Assembly: GCA_900556705.1 (NCBI GenBank)
Contig: USPT01000009.1
Location: 1 to 15,050, forward strand
Direction of reading: 5' to 3'
From: an uncultured Collinsella sp.
GTDB taxonomy: Bacteria; Actinomycetota; Coriobacteriia; Coriobacteriales; Coriobacteriaceae
Length of the DNA: 15,050 bases
The stretch's first letter is position 1, and each line of letters starts with the position of its first letter. Of this stretch, positions 7,495-14,962 are shown one piece after another. The translations under genes were made by a program, and so were the position numbers. A model generated the notes under the pieces. The model worked only from the letters and a program-made list of their open reading frames with translations, searched no databases and was not told the origin of the DNA.

Positions 7495-7619
7495 AAAAAT
7501 CAGCACATACATGCCCTAGAAACATGCAGCAATGTCGTGCTAAAACCCAACGACCTCAAAATGACTCTGTTGAGGCAATTCGCCCCATGCGGACAGAGAC
7601 GATTGTTATCGTCGTCGGG
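7495..7619 (-). promoter_or_regulatory. Putative arginine attenuator of argG (alternative RNA stems plus terminator)
   Basis: Read on the minus strand, four segments can pair in two exclusive ways. Segment 1, CCCGACGAC (7619-7611), covers the last Arg codons of the leader ORF and pairs over nine positions (one G-U) with segment 2, GTCGTTGGG (7554-7546). Segment 2 can instead pair through GTCGT (7554-7550) with ACGAC (7538-7534) of segment 3. Segment 3, AGCAC...TGCATG, pairs with segment 4, CATGTA...GTGCT, giving a hairpin over 7541-7502 with an asymmetric bulge, followed by ATTTTT (7500-7495). This last hairpin resembles an intrinsic terminator. Small extra stems are CCTCAA/TTGAGG (7554-7575) and GACGAT/ATCGTC (7598-7613). 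A ribosome stalled on Arg codons would cover segment 1, freeing 2:3 and blocking the terminator. The pairings are seen; the mechanism is inferred. The bulged terminator and the 5-bp 2:3 stem are the weak points. Confidence 0.55.
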
Positions 7620-7680
7620 AAATTGCGCGCTGGCGTCGGATGGCATTGTCTGCAGTGGTGATGATCTTTACGAACTGCAT
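7606..7680 (-). CDS. Putative arginine-rich leader peptide of argG
   Basis: A 24-codon ORF ending 205 bases before the argG start and on its strand. The ATG has AAAGGAG six bases upstream, among the strongest ribosome binding sites in the window. The peptide ends RRQRAISRRR: six of the last ten sense codons are Arg (CGA, CGC, CGC, CGA, CGA, CGA), placed just before the TAA. Clusters of the cognate amino acid at the end of a short leader are the hallmark of ribosome-mediated attenuation in biosynthetic operons. Here the product of the pathway is arginine. The Arg codons overlap a strand of the alternative RNA stems downstream. A basic small protein with another role is the alternative. Confidence 0.6.
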   Translation of the reverse strand: MQFVKIITTADNAIRRQRAISRRR

Positions 7681-7719
7681 CTGCCTCTCCTTTCACGTAT
7701 CGCCGGGCGCAATTCAAAT

Positions 7720-7747
7720 ATCGTAAACGGTACCTTTTACTCGGTAA
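7720..7747 (-). promoter_or_regulatory. Putative promoter of the argG leader transcript
   Basis: On the minus strand TTACCG (7742-7747) and TACGAT (7720-7725) are 16 bases apart, placing the transcript start about 33 bases upstream of the leader peptide ATG. A TTTGAAT just downstream of the -10 resembles one half of an ArgR operator (ARG box), but the matching half is absent. No full palindromic ARG box was found between 7401 and 7800. Confidence 0.35.
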
Positions 7748-7954
7748 GCGGTTGTTTTTCCGTCTCCGTTTTCGATGGTCGCTATATTACGCTAAAGTGC
7801 CCGCAGCACAAGCGACAAATTCAAATTTCTGAAAAGTTTTTTCATTACTTTGTGAAGCGTGGTGCAAATACGCACCATTCCTGCGAAAATACGCTCGACT
7901 ACTAGTTGATGGTTATAACGTCTGAAACAATCTCGAAACGAAAGGCGCATTTTT
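7748..7954. other. Intergenic region upstream of the Cof-type phosphatase
   Basis: This lies between the argG leader promoter and the plus-strand gene at 7955. It is more AT-rich than its surroundings. TGGTGC and GCACCA (7860-7865 and 7872-7877) form a perfect 6-bp hairpin or operator-like repeat. A TATAAC near 7913 might be a -10 for the downstream gene, without a clear -35. No gene is supported here. Confidence 0.3.
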
Positions 7955-8782
7955 ATGCAAACTTACGAATCGGACGCCAACATCGGCAACATTAAGATTC
8001 TCGCCGTCGATATGGACAAGACGCTGCTGACCGACGAGCGTGTGCTGCCCCAGGGTCTTGATGAGCGCCTGGACAAGCTCGCCGACGCCGGCATCGTATT
8101 CTGCCCCGCCAGCGGACGTCCCGCCCCCAAGCTCGAGGAGATGTTCGAGGGCATCAAAAACCGCCTTGCTTTTTGTCCCGACAACGGAGCGTGCGTGATC
8201 TATCGCGGCAGCTATATCTATAAGAGCAATATTGACGTGGAGCTGTATCAGCAGGTCTTGAGCCGTGCCTCGGAGGATCCTCGCGCTGTCCCCGTCCTGT
8301 GCTGCTTCGACGAGTTCTACGTGCTTGCCCGCGACCATCAATACCACGACGAGATCAGCGTCTACTACAACACAATCAACTACGTCGACAGCTTTGAGGG
8401 CATTGATTTCGAGTCCAACAAGATTTCGGTCTTCTTCCCCGGCTACGACGCCGAGCCCGCTTTCCGCGAGACCTATAGCCCCGAGTTCTCGGACAAGCTC
8501 TACGTCACCAACGCCGGGCGCGAGTGGATCGACTTTATGAACCTGGGCGTCGACAAGGGCGCCGGCGTCGCGCACCTGTGCGAACACCTGGGCATCGATA
8601 TCGCCGACGCCGCCGCCGTGGGCGATACGTACAACGACATCCCCATGCTGGAGCGCGTCGGTCACAGCTTTATCGTGGACAATGCCGAGGAGCACATGAA
8701 CGCGCATGCCAAGTGGCGCATTCCGAGCAACAACGACGGGGGCGTACTGACGCTCATCGACGCCATTCTGGCGGCTCGTTAA
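7955..8782 (+). CDS. Cof-type HAD-IIB phosphatase
   Basis: A 275-residue HAD hydrolase of the Cof/YidA type, a family of cytosolic phosphatases acting on sugar phosphates, cofactor intermediates and other small phosphorylated molecules. Motif I is VDMDKTLL with Asp19 and Asp21. Motif II is the Ser in ASGRP. Motif III is the Lys in GVDKGAGV. Motif IV is VGDTYNDIPML. The type IIB cap lies between motifs II and III (about 60-190), and GDxxND is characteristic of this subgroup. Length is typical. AAAGG lies nine bases before the ATG. It is a single gene divergent from the argG leader and followed by a long inverted repeat and a terminator. The substrate cannot be deduced. Confidence 0.9.
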   Translation: MQTYESDANIGNIKILAVDMDKTLLTDERVLPQGLDERLDKLADAGIVFCPASGRPAPKLEEMFEGIKNRLAFCPDNGACVIYRGSYIYKSNIDVELYQQVLSRASEDPRAVPVLCCFDEFYVLARDHQYHDEISVYYNTINYVDSFEGIDFESNKISVFFPGYDAEPAFRETYSPEFSDKLYVTNAGREWIDFMNLGVDKGAGVAHLCEHLGIDIADAAAVGDTYNDIPMLERVGHSFIVDNAEEHMNAHAKWRIPSNNDGGVLTLIDAILAAR

Positions 8783-8789
8783 ACTCGCC

Positions 8790-8915
8790 GCCATGCCCGG
8801 GGCCGGCCGTTTGATTTTTGTTCGGTCAGGTCCTGGGCTCGCTCGAAGGCCACATTAAGTGGCCTTCGGCTCGTGCGGAATCTACAAAAATCAAACGGCC
8901 GGCCCCGGGCATGGC
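8790..8915. repeat. Long perfect inverted repeat with nested hairpin
   Basis: Arm 8791-8821 (begins CCATGCCCGGGGCCGG, ends GATTTTTGT) is the exact reverse complement of 8884-8914: 31 bp without a mismatch, plus one more G-C pair outside. In the 62-base centre, CGAAGGCCAC (8844-8853) and GTGGCCTTCG (8859-8868) form a perfect 10-bp hairpin with an ATTAA loop. The element starts about ten bases after the phosphatase stop codon. It is too small to encode a transposase and shows no obvious target-site duplication. It may be a miniature palindromic repeat (MITE- or REP-like). As RNA it would form one rod-like structure. I do not recognise a named family. Confidence 0.8.
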
Positions 8916-8981
8916 TACGTTGACTTACTTGCCGCCTAGATGGCGTCTTGGCGTCTAGATACTTGGCTGATTTTTTGGAAT

Positions 8982-9015
8982 GAAGGGGGCTCCTTGTTGG
9001 CAAGGAGCCCCCTTC
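8982..9015. terminator. Strong terminator between the phosphatase gene and polA
   Basis: GAAGGGGGCTCCTTG (8982-8996) and CAAGGAGCCCCCTTC (9001-9015) form a perfect 15-bp stem with a TTGG loop. On the plus strand TGGTTTGGTTACTTT follows. It lies in the convergent gap, 33 bases past the polA stop, and probably works in both directions. The minus-strand tail is not a T-run. Confidence 0.8.
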
Positions 9016-9048
9016 TGGTTTGGTTACTTTAGGGTTGTGGGCACTTCC

Positions 9049-11799
9049 CTATTTGGCGTCGGCCCAGGTTATGCCGGTGCTGGCTTCGGCGATTAGGGGG
9101 ACGCGGAGGTCTACGACGTGTTCCATGACGTCGCGGACCATGGTGGTTAGGCGCTCGACTTCGTCGATGGGGCACTCAAAGTCCAGTTCGTCGTGCACTT
9201 GCAGGATCATGTGGGCGGCAAAGCCTTCCTCTTCCAGGCGGCGGCTTACGCGGGCCATCGCGATCTTGATGATGTCGGCGGCGGTTCCCTGCATGGGATG
9301 GTTCATGGCCGTGCGCTCGCCAAAGCCGCGGAGTTGCGGGTTTTTGGCCTTGAGCTCCGGAATATGACGACGGCGGCCGTACATGGTCTCGGCGTAGCCC
9401 GTCTGCTTGGCGCGTGCCACCACGTTGTCGAGGAACGTGCGCACGCCCGGGTAGGCCTCGTAGTAGCGGTCGATCATGTCGCGTGCCTCGGCCATCGAGA
9501 TATGCAGCGACTGCGACAGGCCGTAGGCCTGCTGGCCATACACGATGCCAAAGTTCACGGCCTTGGCGCGACTGCGCAAGTCGGGCGTTACCTCGGACAC
9601 CGGCACACCAAACACGCGCGCCGCCGTCTCGGCATGGAAGTCCTCGCCCTCGTTAAAGGCGCGCACCAGGTGCTCGTCACCCGAGAGATGTGCCAGCAGA
9701 CGCAGCTCGATCTGCGAGTAGTCCACCGCCAAAAAGACGCTTCCCTCGCCTGCCGAAAACGCCGTCTTGACGGTACGACCCAGCTCCGAGCGCGTCGGGA
9801 TGTTCTGCAGGTTCGGGTCGCTCGAGGACAGACGCCCCGTTGCCGTGATGGTCTGGTTGTACGTAGTGTGTACGCGACCGTCACCACGGCGTAGCGGGCC
9901 CAGCGTGTCCAGATAGGTGGACTTGATCTTAGACTTCTCACGCCAGTCCAAGATCAGACGCACGATTTCGTGGTCACGCGCAAGGTCGCTCAGCACCTTG
10001 GCGTTGGTCGAATAATAGCCGCGCTTAGTCTTCTTGAGGCCCTTGGTCGGAAGCCCCATCACATCAAAGAGCACGTGGGACAGCTGCATGGGACTGCCAA
10101 TATTAAAGGTCTCGTCACCCGCCAGGTCGCGAATACTGCGCTCAACCTCGGTAATCTGGGTCGCCAGACCCTCGGACAGACTGTGCAGACGGTCGGGGTC
10201 CACGAGCATGCCCGCGCGCTCCATCTTGGCAAGTACCGGAACGAGCGGCATCTCGATGCCATCGAACACGTTGGCGGCATTCTCACGGGCCATGCGGTCG
10301 CGCAGCGGTGCGACCAGCGCCAGCGTCAAGGCCGCCGTGCGAGCGGCGGGCGCCGGAGCGTCCTCACCGGCACCCTCTGCGCCGCGCGCCGCAGGCAGCG
10401 CCATCTGCAGATACGTATCGGCAAGATATGCCTCATCGAACTCGGAGCGATCGGAATCCAGCAGATAGGCAGCGACCACGGTATCGAAGATACGCGTGGA
10501 ATCGGTGGCGAGCGGATCCATGAGCTCGGGCTCAGAAGAATCGACGGGCGAAAGCTCGTGCAACAGCGCCTTCATATCCGGGCTCGCCACGCGACCCTCC
10601 ATAAACAGACGCGCGAGCACGCCGGCAATCACGCCGTGAACGAAGTTGAAGCCCTCAACCTCAGCCGCCGCACAGCTGTCGCCCTCCTCGAGCGCGAACA
10701 GGCCCTTGGACGTCGCCAACCACAGCGTGCGCGTCAGTCCAAAGAGCGCGCCCTCTTCCTTGTCGTCGTCCACCACGGCGGCGACCCACTCGCCGGCATC
10801 AATCGCGCGGGAGACCTCAGCCGCAACGGCACCAAGCGCGTCGGCATCGCCGGCGGCTGCGCGAACCATAGCAGGTATCTCAACCACACTGGAGGCAGCA
10901 GCAGCCCCGCCCTCGCCGCCGATCAGCGCCAAGAAACGGTTCTGCATGGCGGTGATACCAAGCGTGCCCAGCGCCGCGGAAACCTCATCGGCAGAAAACG
11001 CCGGGAAGGACGTCGCCTCAAAGTCGAGCTCGACGGGCGCATCGGTGCGAATTGTCGCAACCTTGCGGCTCAGTAGTGCGTCATCGATGTGTGCACGCAG
11101 GTTCTCGCCCATCTTGCCCTTGACCTCGTCGGCATGCGCGATGACTTCGTCCAGGCTACCGTACTTCGCAATGAGCGCACTCGCCTTTTTGGGACCGATG
11201 CCCGGTACACCGGGGATGTTGTCGGACGTATCGCCCTTTAGACCGTAAAAATCGGGCACGAGCGCCGGCGTAATGCCGTGATACAGGTCGTCCACGCTCT
11301 CGGGCGTCATGATCGCCACGTCAGACAGGCCCTTGCGGGTCGAGACCACGTTGACGTGCTCGGTCACGAGTTGATACATGTCGCGGTCGCCGGTCACCAG
11401 TAGCATGTCGCAGCCGGCCTGCTCGCCCAGGCGCGCCATGGTTCCCAGGATATCGTCGCCTTCCCAGCCCTCGGACTGCAGAATCGGCACGTTGAGCGCG
11501 GTGAGCAGCTCCTTAATCATAGGGAACTGCGCGTGCAGATCGGGGTCCATGGGCGGGCGCTGCGCTTTATACTGCGGTAGCATCTCCATGCGCACGCGCG
11601 GCTTGCCCTTATCAAACGCCACGACCACACCGTCGGGGTTAAAGGCGTCGATCATCTTGAGAAACATGTTCAGAAAGCCAAAGATCGCGTTGGTGGGGCG
11701 ACCATCCGGCGCGTTCATGGTCGGTGGCACGGCGTGGAAGGCGCGGTGCATGAGCGAGTTGCCGTCGATAACGGCAAAGGTGCGGCGCTTGTCAGACAT
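9049..11799 (-). CDS. polA: DNA polymerase I
   Basis: A 916-residue polymerase for Okazaki fragment maturation and repair synthesis. The N-terminal 5' nuclease domain (about 1-290) has its metal-binding acids: Asp12, Asp63, Glu113, Asp115, Asp116, Asp138, Asp140, and Asp190/Asp193 in KGDTSDNIPGVPGIGPKKA. The middle region (about 300-500) corresponds to the proofreading domain, but the DxE exonuclease motif and the other acidic motifs are not recognisable, so it is probably inactive. The polymerase domain has DPNLQNIPTR, motif A VDYSQIELR (Asp693), the O-helix Arg742, Lys746, Phe750 and Tyr754-Gly755, and motif C VHDELDFE (Asp870). The frame is open to an ATG at 11838, but MSDKRRTFAVIDGNSL at 11799 fits the family start and has GAGG eight bases upstream. 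The gene is divergent from the aminopeptidase gene. Confidence 0.97.
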   Translation of the reverse strand: MSDKRRTFAVIDGNSLMHRAFHAVPPTMNAPDGRPTNAIFGFLNMFLKMIDAFNPDGVVVAFDKGKPRVRMEMLPQYKAQRPPMDPDLHAQFPMIKELLTALNVPILQSEGWEGDDILGTMARLGEQAGCDMLLVTGDRDMYQLVTEHVNVVSTRKGLSDVAIMTPESVDDLYHGITPALVPDFYGLKGDTSDNIPGVPGIGPKKASALIAKYGSLDEVIAHADEVKGKMGENLRAHIDDALLSRKVATIRTDAPVELDFEATSFPAFSADEVSAALGTLGITAMQNRFLALIGGEGGAAAASSVVEIPAMVRAAAGDADALGAVAAEVSRAIDAGEWVAAVVDDDKEEGALFGLTRTLWLATSKGLFALEEGDSCAAAEVEGFNFVHGVIAGVLARLFMEGRVASPDMKALLHELSPVDSSEPELMDPLATDSTRIFDTVVAAYLLDSDRSEFDEAYLADTYLQMALPAARGAEGAGEDAPAPAARTAALTLALVAPLRDRMARENAANVFDGIEMPLVPVLAKMERAGMLVDPDRLHSLSEGLATQITEVERSIRDLAGDETFNIGSPMQLSHVLFDVMGLPTKGLKKTKRGYYSTNAKVLSDLARDHEIVRLILDWREKSKIKSTYLDTLGPLRRGDGRVHTTYNQTITATGRLSSSDPNLQNIPTRSELGRTVKTAFSAGEGSVFLAVDYSQIELRLLAHLSGDEHLVRAFNEGEDFHAETAARVFGVPVSEVTPDLRSRAKAVNFGIVYGQQAYGLSQSLHISMAEARDMIDRYYEAYPGVRTFLDNVVARAKQTGYAETMYGRRRHIPELKAKNPQLRGFGERTAMNHPMQGTAADIIKIAMARVSRRLEEEGFAAHMILQVHDELDFECPIDEVERLTTMVRDVMEHVVDLRVPLIAEASTGITWADAK

Positions 11800-11907
11800 A
11801 TTGAATACCTCGCTTTGGGCTGGGCACGGTTTGCTCACTCCAGTTTACACGCTCCCCGCCCCGCGGCCACAGTACATCAAGCTCCCCCGCCACCTTGAGC
11901 CCGCGCG

Positions 11908-11916
11908 TGATACGAT
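11908..11916 (+). promoter_or_regulatory. Putative extended -10 promoter of the M18 aminopeptidase
   Basis: TGATACGAT fits an extended -10 (TGn followed by TACGAT). No good -35 lies upstream, which is allowed for extended -10 promoters. The transcript would have a leader of about 43 bases before the ATG at 11966. Confidence 0.45.
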
Positions 11917-11965
11917 GGCTCACGGTACATCAACCAGCACGATCGATCCGAAAGGAGTCTGCGTC

Positions 11966-13363
11966 ATGGAGCGTCCCTGCGCATGGAAAAAGTACACGCC
12001 ACAGCAAATCGAGGAGCTCGAGGAGCTTTGCCGCGGCTATAAGCAGTTTTTGAGCGAGAACAAGACCGAGCGCCTGTGCGTCAAGACCGGTATCAAGATG
12101 GCCGAGGAGGCGGGCTACGTCGACCTGGAGACCGTGATCGCCGAAGGCCGCGAGCTCAAGGCAGGCGACAAGGTGTACGCCGCCAACCACGGCAAGGATC
12201 TTATGCTCGTCAACCTGGGCACCGCCCCGCTCGAGCAGGGCTTTAACATCTTGGGCGCCCACGTGGACTCGCCGCGCCTGGACCTCAAGCAGAATCCCGC
12301 CTTCGAGGCCGGCGACATGGCCTACCTCGACACGCACTACTACGGCGGCGTCAAGAGCTACCACTGGGTGGCCTCCCCGCTCGCACTCGTGGGCGTCATC
12401 TGCAAAAAGGACGGCACCACCGTCGACATCAACATCGGCGACAAGGCCGACGACCCGGTCTTTACCATCTCCGACCTGCTGATCCATCTCTCGAGCGAGC
12501 AGATGTCCAAGCCCGCCAAGGACGCCGTCGACGCCGAGATCCTCGACGTGATCGTGGGCGGCCGTCCCGTCAAGTTCGATGAGGACGACAAGGACGCCCC
12601 CAAGGAGCCCGTCAAGCAAATGTTCCTGGACATCCTTAAGGAGCAGTACGACGTCGAGGAGGAGGACTTCCTCTCCGCCGAGATCGAGGTCGTGCCCGCC
12701 GGCCCCGCCCGCGACATGGGCCTCGACCGCTCCATGATTTTGGGCTATGGCCACGACGACCGCGTCTGTGCCTACCCCTCCATGCTCGCCCAGATCGACG
12801 TCGCCAACGTGGAGCGCACGAGCATCACGCTCATCGTCGACAAGGAGGAGATCGGTTCCGTGGGTGCCACCGGCATGACGAGTCGCTTCTTCGAGAACAC
12901 CGTCGCCGAGATCATGATGCTCGCCGGCGAGGACAGCCCGCTGGCTCTGCGCCGCGCGCTCGCCCGCAGCCGTATGCTCTCCTCCGACGTGTCCGCCGGC
13001 TTCGACCCGGGCTATGCCGGCAAGTTCGAGACCAAGAACGCCGCCTTCATGGGTCGCGGCCTGTGCTTTAACAAGTACACGGGCAGCCGCGGCAAGGGCG
13101 GTTCTAACGACGCCGACGCCGAGTATGTGGCCCTCGTCCGCGACATCATGGACGAGGCCGGCGTGGACTTCCAGACCTGCGAGCTCGGCCGCGTCAACGC
13201 TGGTGGCGGCGGCACCATCGCCTACATCATGGCCAAGTACGGCATGAACGTCATCGACTCCGGCGTTGCCGTCCTGTCCATGCACGCCCTGTGGGAGGTC
13301 GCCAACAAGGCCGACATCTACGAGGCATATCGCGGTTACAAGGCCTTCATCGAGCGAGCCTAA
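11966..13363 (+). CDS. M18-family zinc aminopeptidase
   Basis: A 465-residue cytosolic metallopeptidase of the M18 (aspartyl aminopeptidase) family, which trims N-terminal residues, often acidic ones, from peptides and uses two metal ions. Metal ligands and catalytic residues visible are His99 and Asp101 in GAHVDSPRLDLKQNP, Glu294-Glu295 in DKEEIGSVGATGM, Asp264/Asp265 in GHDDRVCAYPS, and His440 in SGVAVLSMHALW. YYGGVKSYHW (125-134) is another family mark. Length matches bacterial M18 enzymes. The frame is open far upstream, antisense to polA, but the ATG at 11966 is chosen because AAAGGAG lies eight bases before it and the protein then starts where the family does. It is followed by a terminator hairpin and then yaaA. 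Exact specificity is unknown. Confidence 0.94.
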   Translation: MERPCAWKKYTPQQIEELEELCRGYKQFLSENKTERLCVKTGIKMAEEAGYVDLETVIAEGRELKAGDKVYAANHGKDLMLVNLGTAPLEQGFNILGAHVDSPRLDLKQNPAFEAGDMAYLDTHYYGGVKSYHWVASPLALVGVICKKDGTTVDINIGDKADDPVFTISDLLIHLSSEQMSKPAKDAVDAEILDVIVGGRPVKFDEDDKDAPKEPVKQMFLDILKEQYDVEEEDFLSAEIEVVPAGPARDMGLDRSMILGYGHDDRVCAYPSMLAQIDVANVERTSITLIVDKEEIGSVGATGMTSRFFENTVAEIMMLAGEDSPLALRRALARSRMLSSDVSAGFDPGYAGKFETKNAAFMGRGLCFNKYTGSRGKGGSNDADAEYVALVRDIMDEAGVDFQTCELGRVNAGGGGTIAYIMAKYGMNVIDSGVAVLSMHALWEVANKADIYEAYRGYKAFIERA

Positions 13364-13376
13364 CCAACCCTTCATC

Positions 13377-13448
13377 AGTTGCGGTGAAATACGGACTAAA
13401 CTGGCCTATAAACGGCCAAAACAGACCGTATTCCACCGCAACTTTTTT
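13377..13448 (+). terminator. Terminator hairpin, copy 1 of a shared-stem element
   Basis: AGTTGCGGTGAAATACGG (13377-13394) pairs with CCGTATTCCACCGCAACT (13426-13443) with one A-C mismatch. A second stem inside, TGGCC/GGCCA (13402-13406 and 13414-13418), is separated from the outer stem by matching AAAC sides. A run of six T (13443-13448) follows. It lies between the aminopeptidase and yaaA, and its T-run ends 15 bases before the yaaA start. The outer stem is nearly identical to that of the hairpin after yaaA. Confidence 0.8.
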
Positions 13449-13463
13449 GGCAGAGGAGAGTCC

Positions 13464-14273
13464 ATGCTGCAGGTCATCATTTCGCCCGCCAAGCAGATGC
13501 GCGCGGCCCAAGATGCTTTTGAAGTCCTGGGCATCCCACCCTTTGTGCGCGAGACGGCTCGCCTCCACCGCGCACTGCTAGATATCGAGCGGAATGAAGG
13601 CAGCGGCGGCCTGCAGGCGCTGTGGAACGTGAGCGACAAACTGCTGGGACCTTGCCTCAACACACTGCATGAGTTCGGGCCCATCCTGAAAAGCGGCGAT
13701 CTCGACAATCCCGCACTCGCCCGTCACCTCTCCCCTGCCGTCATGTCCTATCACGGCATTCAATACCAGAGCATGGCACCCGAGGTGATGGATTCCGCGC
13801 AGCTCGCATGGCTGCAAGACCATCTGTGGATCCTCTCCGGCCTCTACGGGTGCGTTCGTCCCTTTCATGCCGTCGAACCGTATCGGCTGGAGATGGGCGC
13901 GAAGCTTGTCGTCGACGGTGCCCGAGACCTCTACGCATTTTGGAGCGATAAGCTCGCGCGGGCTATCGCCCCGGCAGGCTCAAACACCACGATCGTCAAC
14001 CTCGCCAGCGTAGAGTATGCCAAAGCCGTTCTGCCCCACCTCGCGGGCGACGCCACAGCCGTCACATGCCTCTTTGGCGAGGGCATCCGCAACGGGAAGC
14101 CCATCCAACAGTCGACCGCCAGCAAAAAGGCGCGCGGCTCCATGGTGCGGTGGATGGCAGAAAACAAGCTCGAGGATGCAAGCGAACTTACCGCATTCAA
14201 CATCGGCTATCGCCACGCCCCCGAGCTCTCATACCTAGGCACCCTCATGTTCATCAACGAACAGATGCTCTAG
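13464..14273 (+). CDS. yaaA: Peroxide stress protein YaaA (UPF0246/DUF328)
   Basis: A 269-residue cytosolic protein of the YaaA family. In E. coli, YaaA lowers intracellular free iron during hydrogen peroxide stress and limits Fenton damage; later work on the family describes a DNA-binding fold. Conserved family motifs are all present: ISPAK (6-10), SYHGIQY (95-101), SGLYG (125-129), EPYRLEMG (138-145), NLASVEYAK (179-187) and KKARG (221-225). Length is normal. GAGGAG is five bases upstream of the ATG. The upstream hairpin ends only 15 bases before the start, so the gene must either be read through from the aminopeptidase or use a promoter inside or beside the hairpin; none is obvious. A second hairpin of the same sequence family terminates it. 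The peroxide role in this organism is by homology. Confidence 0.94.
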   Translation: MLQVIISPAKQMRAAQDAFEVLGIPPFVRETARLHRALLDIERNEGSGGLQALWNVSDKLLGPCLNTLHEFGPILKSGDLDNPALARHLSPAVMSYHGIQYQSMAPEVMDSAQLAWLQDHLWILSGLYGCVRPFHAVEPYRLEMGAKLVVDGARDLYAFWSDKLARAIAPAGSNTTIVNLASVEYAKAVLPHLAGDATAVTCLFGEGIRNGKPIQQSTASKKARGSMVRWMAENKLEDASELTAFNIGYRHAPELSYLGTLMFINEQML

Positions 14274-14316
14274 AGCCGGCACCCAACACTGACCCGCTCA
14301 GTCTTCTCTATATAAC

Positions 14317-14382
14317 TTGCGGTGGAATAATTCCTATTTGAGCCTTTTTCGCACAATCAGGAACTATTCCACCGCAACTTTT
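14317..14382 (+). terminator. yaaA terminator, copy 2 of the shared-stem element
   Basis: TTGCGGTGGAATA (14317-14329) pairs perfectly with TATTCCACCGCAA (14365-14377). After one mismatch, TTCCT pairs with AGGAA (14331-14335 and 14359-14363), closing a 23-base loop. CTTTT follows. The outer stem matches the hairpin upstream of yaaA, while the inner parts differ. Confidence 0.75.
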
Positions 14383-14407
14383 ATGAATTGGCTGCTAGGC
14401 TCGACAC

Positions 14408-14929
14408 CTATTCTGCTAGACCGTCGGCCTTTGCAATCCCGTTTGTCGAACCGTCCTGATAGACAATCTTGACGTGCTCGACCTCGGACACCGCAACACC
14501 CGACGGGGGCTCCAGGCGCCATTCCGTCAGCGCGATATCCATCGTCGTGGGCACATCCCCTTGATCTTTGAGCTTCACCGTCAACGTTTTGAACGTCGCA
14601 TCATACGTCACGCGTTCGATTTCCTCACCAGGAATAGACCCACCACTCAGCTGCAACTGCACAAACTCATCGCACGGGTACCAATAATCGCCCGGAACGG
14701 CGAGCGTATTGGCATTACCGCCAGTACTCCTCACCGTCATAATCGGTAGGCTATCATCAGCCTCGAACTCCCATGCAGCGCCGCCGCGACCACCAAACGT
14801 CCAGATACAAAAGGCAATCACCAGCACGGCAAGCACCGCAAAACCGATCGCGACAAGGCCATGGTGCGCACGGCTTTCCTCGGCCGATACATCCCATTGC
14901 GTCTCTCGATATAGATGCTTGTCTTCCAT
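14408..14929 (-). CDS. Single-pass membrane protein of unknown function
   Basis: A 173-residue protein, not recognised as a named family. Residues 1-23 are polar and charged. One membrane helix is clear at about 24-45 (GLVAIGFAVLAVLVIAFCIW), followed by a Gly/Arg linker. The remainder (about 50-173) is polar and probably beta-rich, with an acidic C-terminus. No cleavage site typical of a signal peptidase follows the helix, so it is probably an N-terminal anchor with the C-terminal domain outside the cell. The start has GGGGAGG five bases upstream. The gene is convergent with yaaA and divergent from the riboswitch-controlled transcript at the window end; nothing in the context suggests a role. 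Confidence 0.75.
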   Translation of the reverse strand: MEDKHLYRETQWDVSAEESRAHHGLVAIGFAVLAVLVIAFCIWTFGGRGGAAWEFEADDSLPIMTVRSTGGNANTLAVPGDYWYPCDEFVQLQLSGGSIPGEEIERVTYDATFKTLTVKLKDQGDVPTTMDIALTEWRLEPPSGVAVSEVEHVKIVYQDGSTNGIAKADGLAE

Positions 14930-14962
14930 GTACGCCTCCCCACAGGCACGCTCGTTAGGCCA

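Noticed and set aside
7401..7800. Full ArgR operator (ARG box) upstream of argG
   Set aside because: Only a half-site-like TTTGAAT was found near the leader promoter; no matching second half at the right distance.
7537..7905. Open frame of 122 codons on the plus strand with a GTG start
   Set aside because: It has no ribosome binding site, an atypical composition and no recognisable domain. It runs antisense through the argG leader peptide and attenuator, which have better support.
8932..8966. Tandem TGGCGTCT repeat and CTAGA/TCTAG inverted pair before the terminator
   Set aside because: Two copies of 8 bases and a 5-bp inverted pair are within what chance gives in a gap of this size; no function suggested.
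11930..13375. Long minus-strand open frame opposite the M18 aminopeptidase
   Set aside because: The Val/Asp/Gly/Leu/His-rich composition comes from reading the codons of the real gene backwards; there is no family signature or ribosome binding site.
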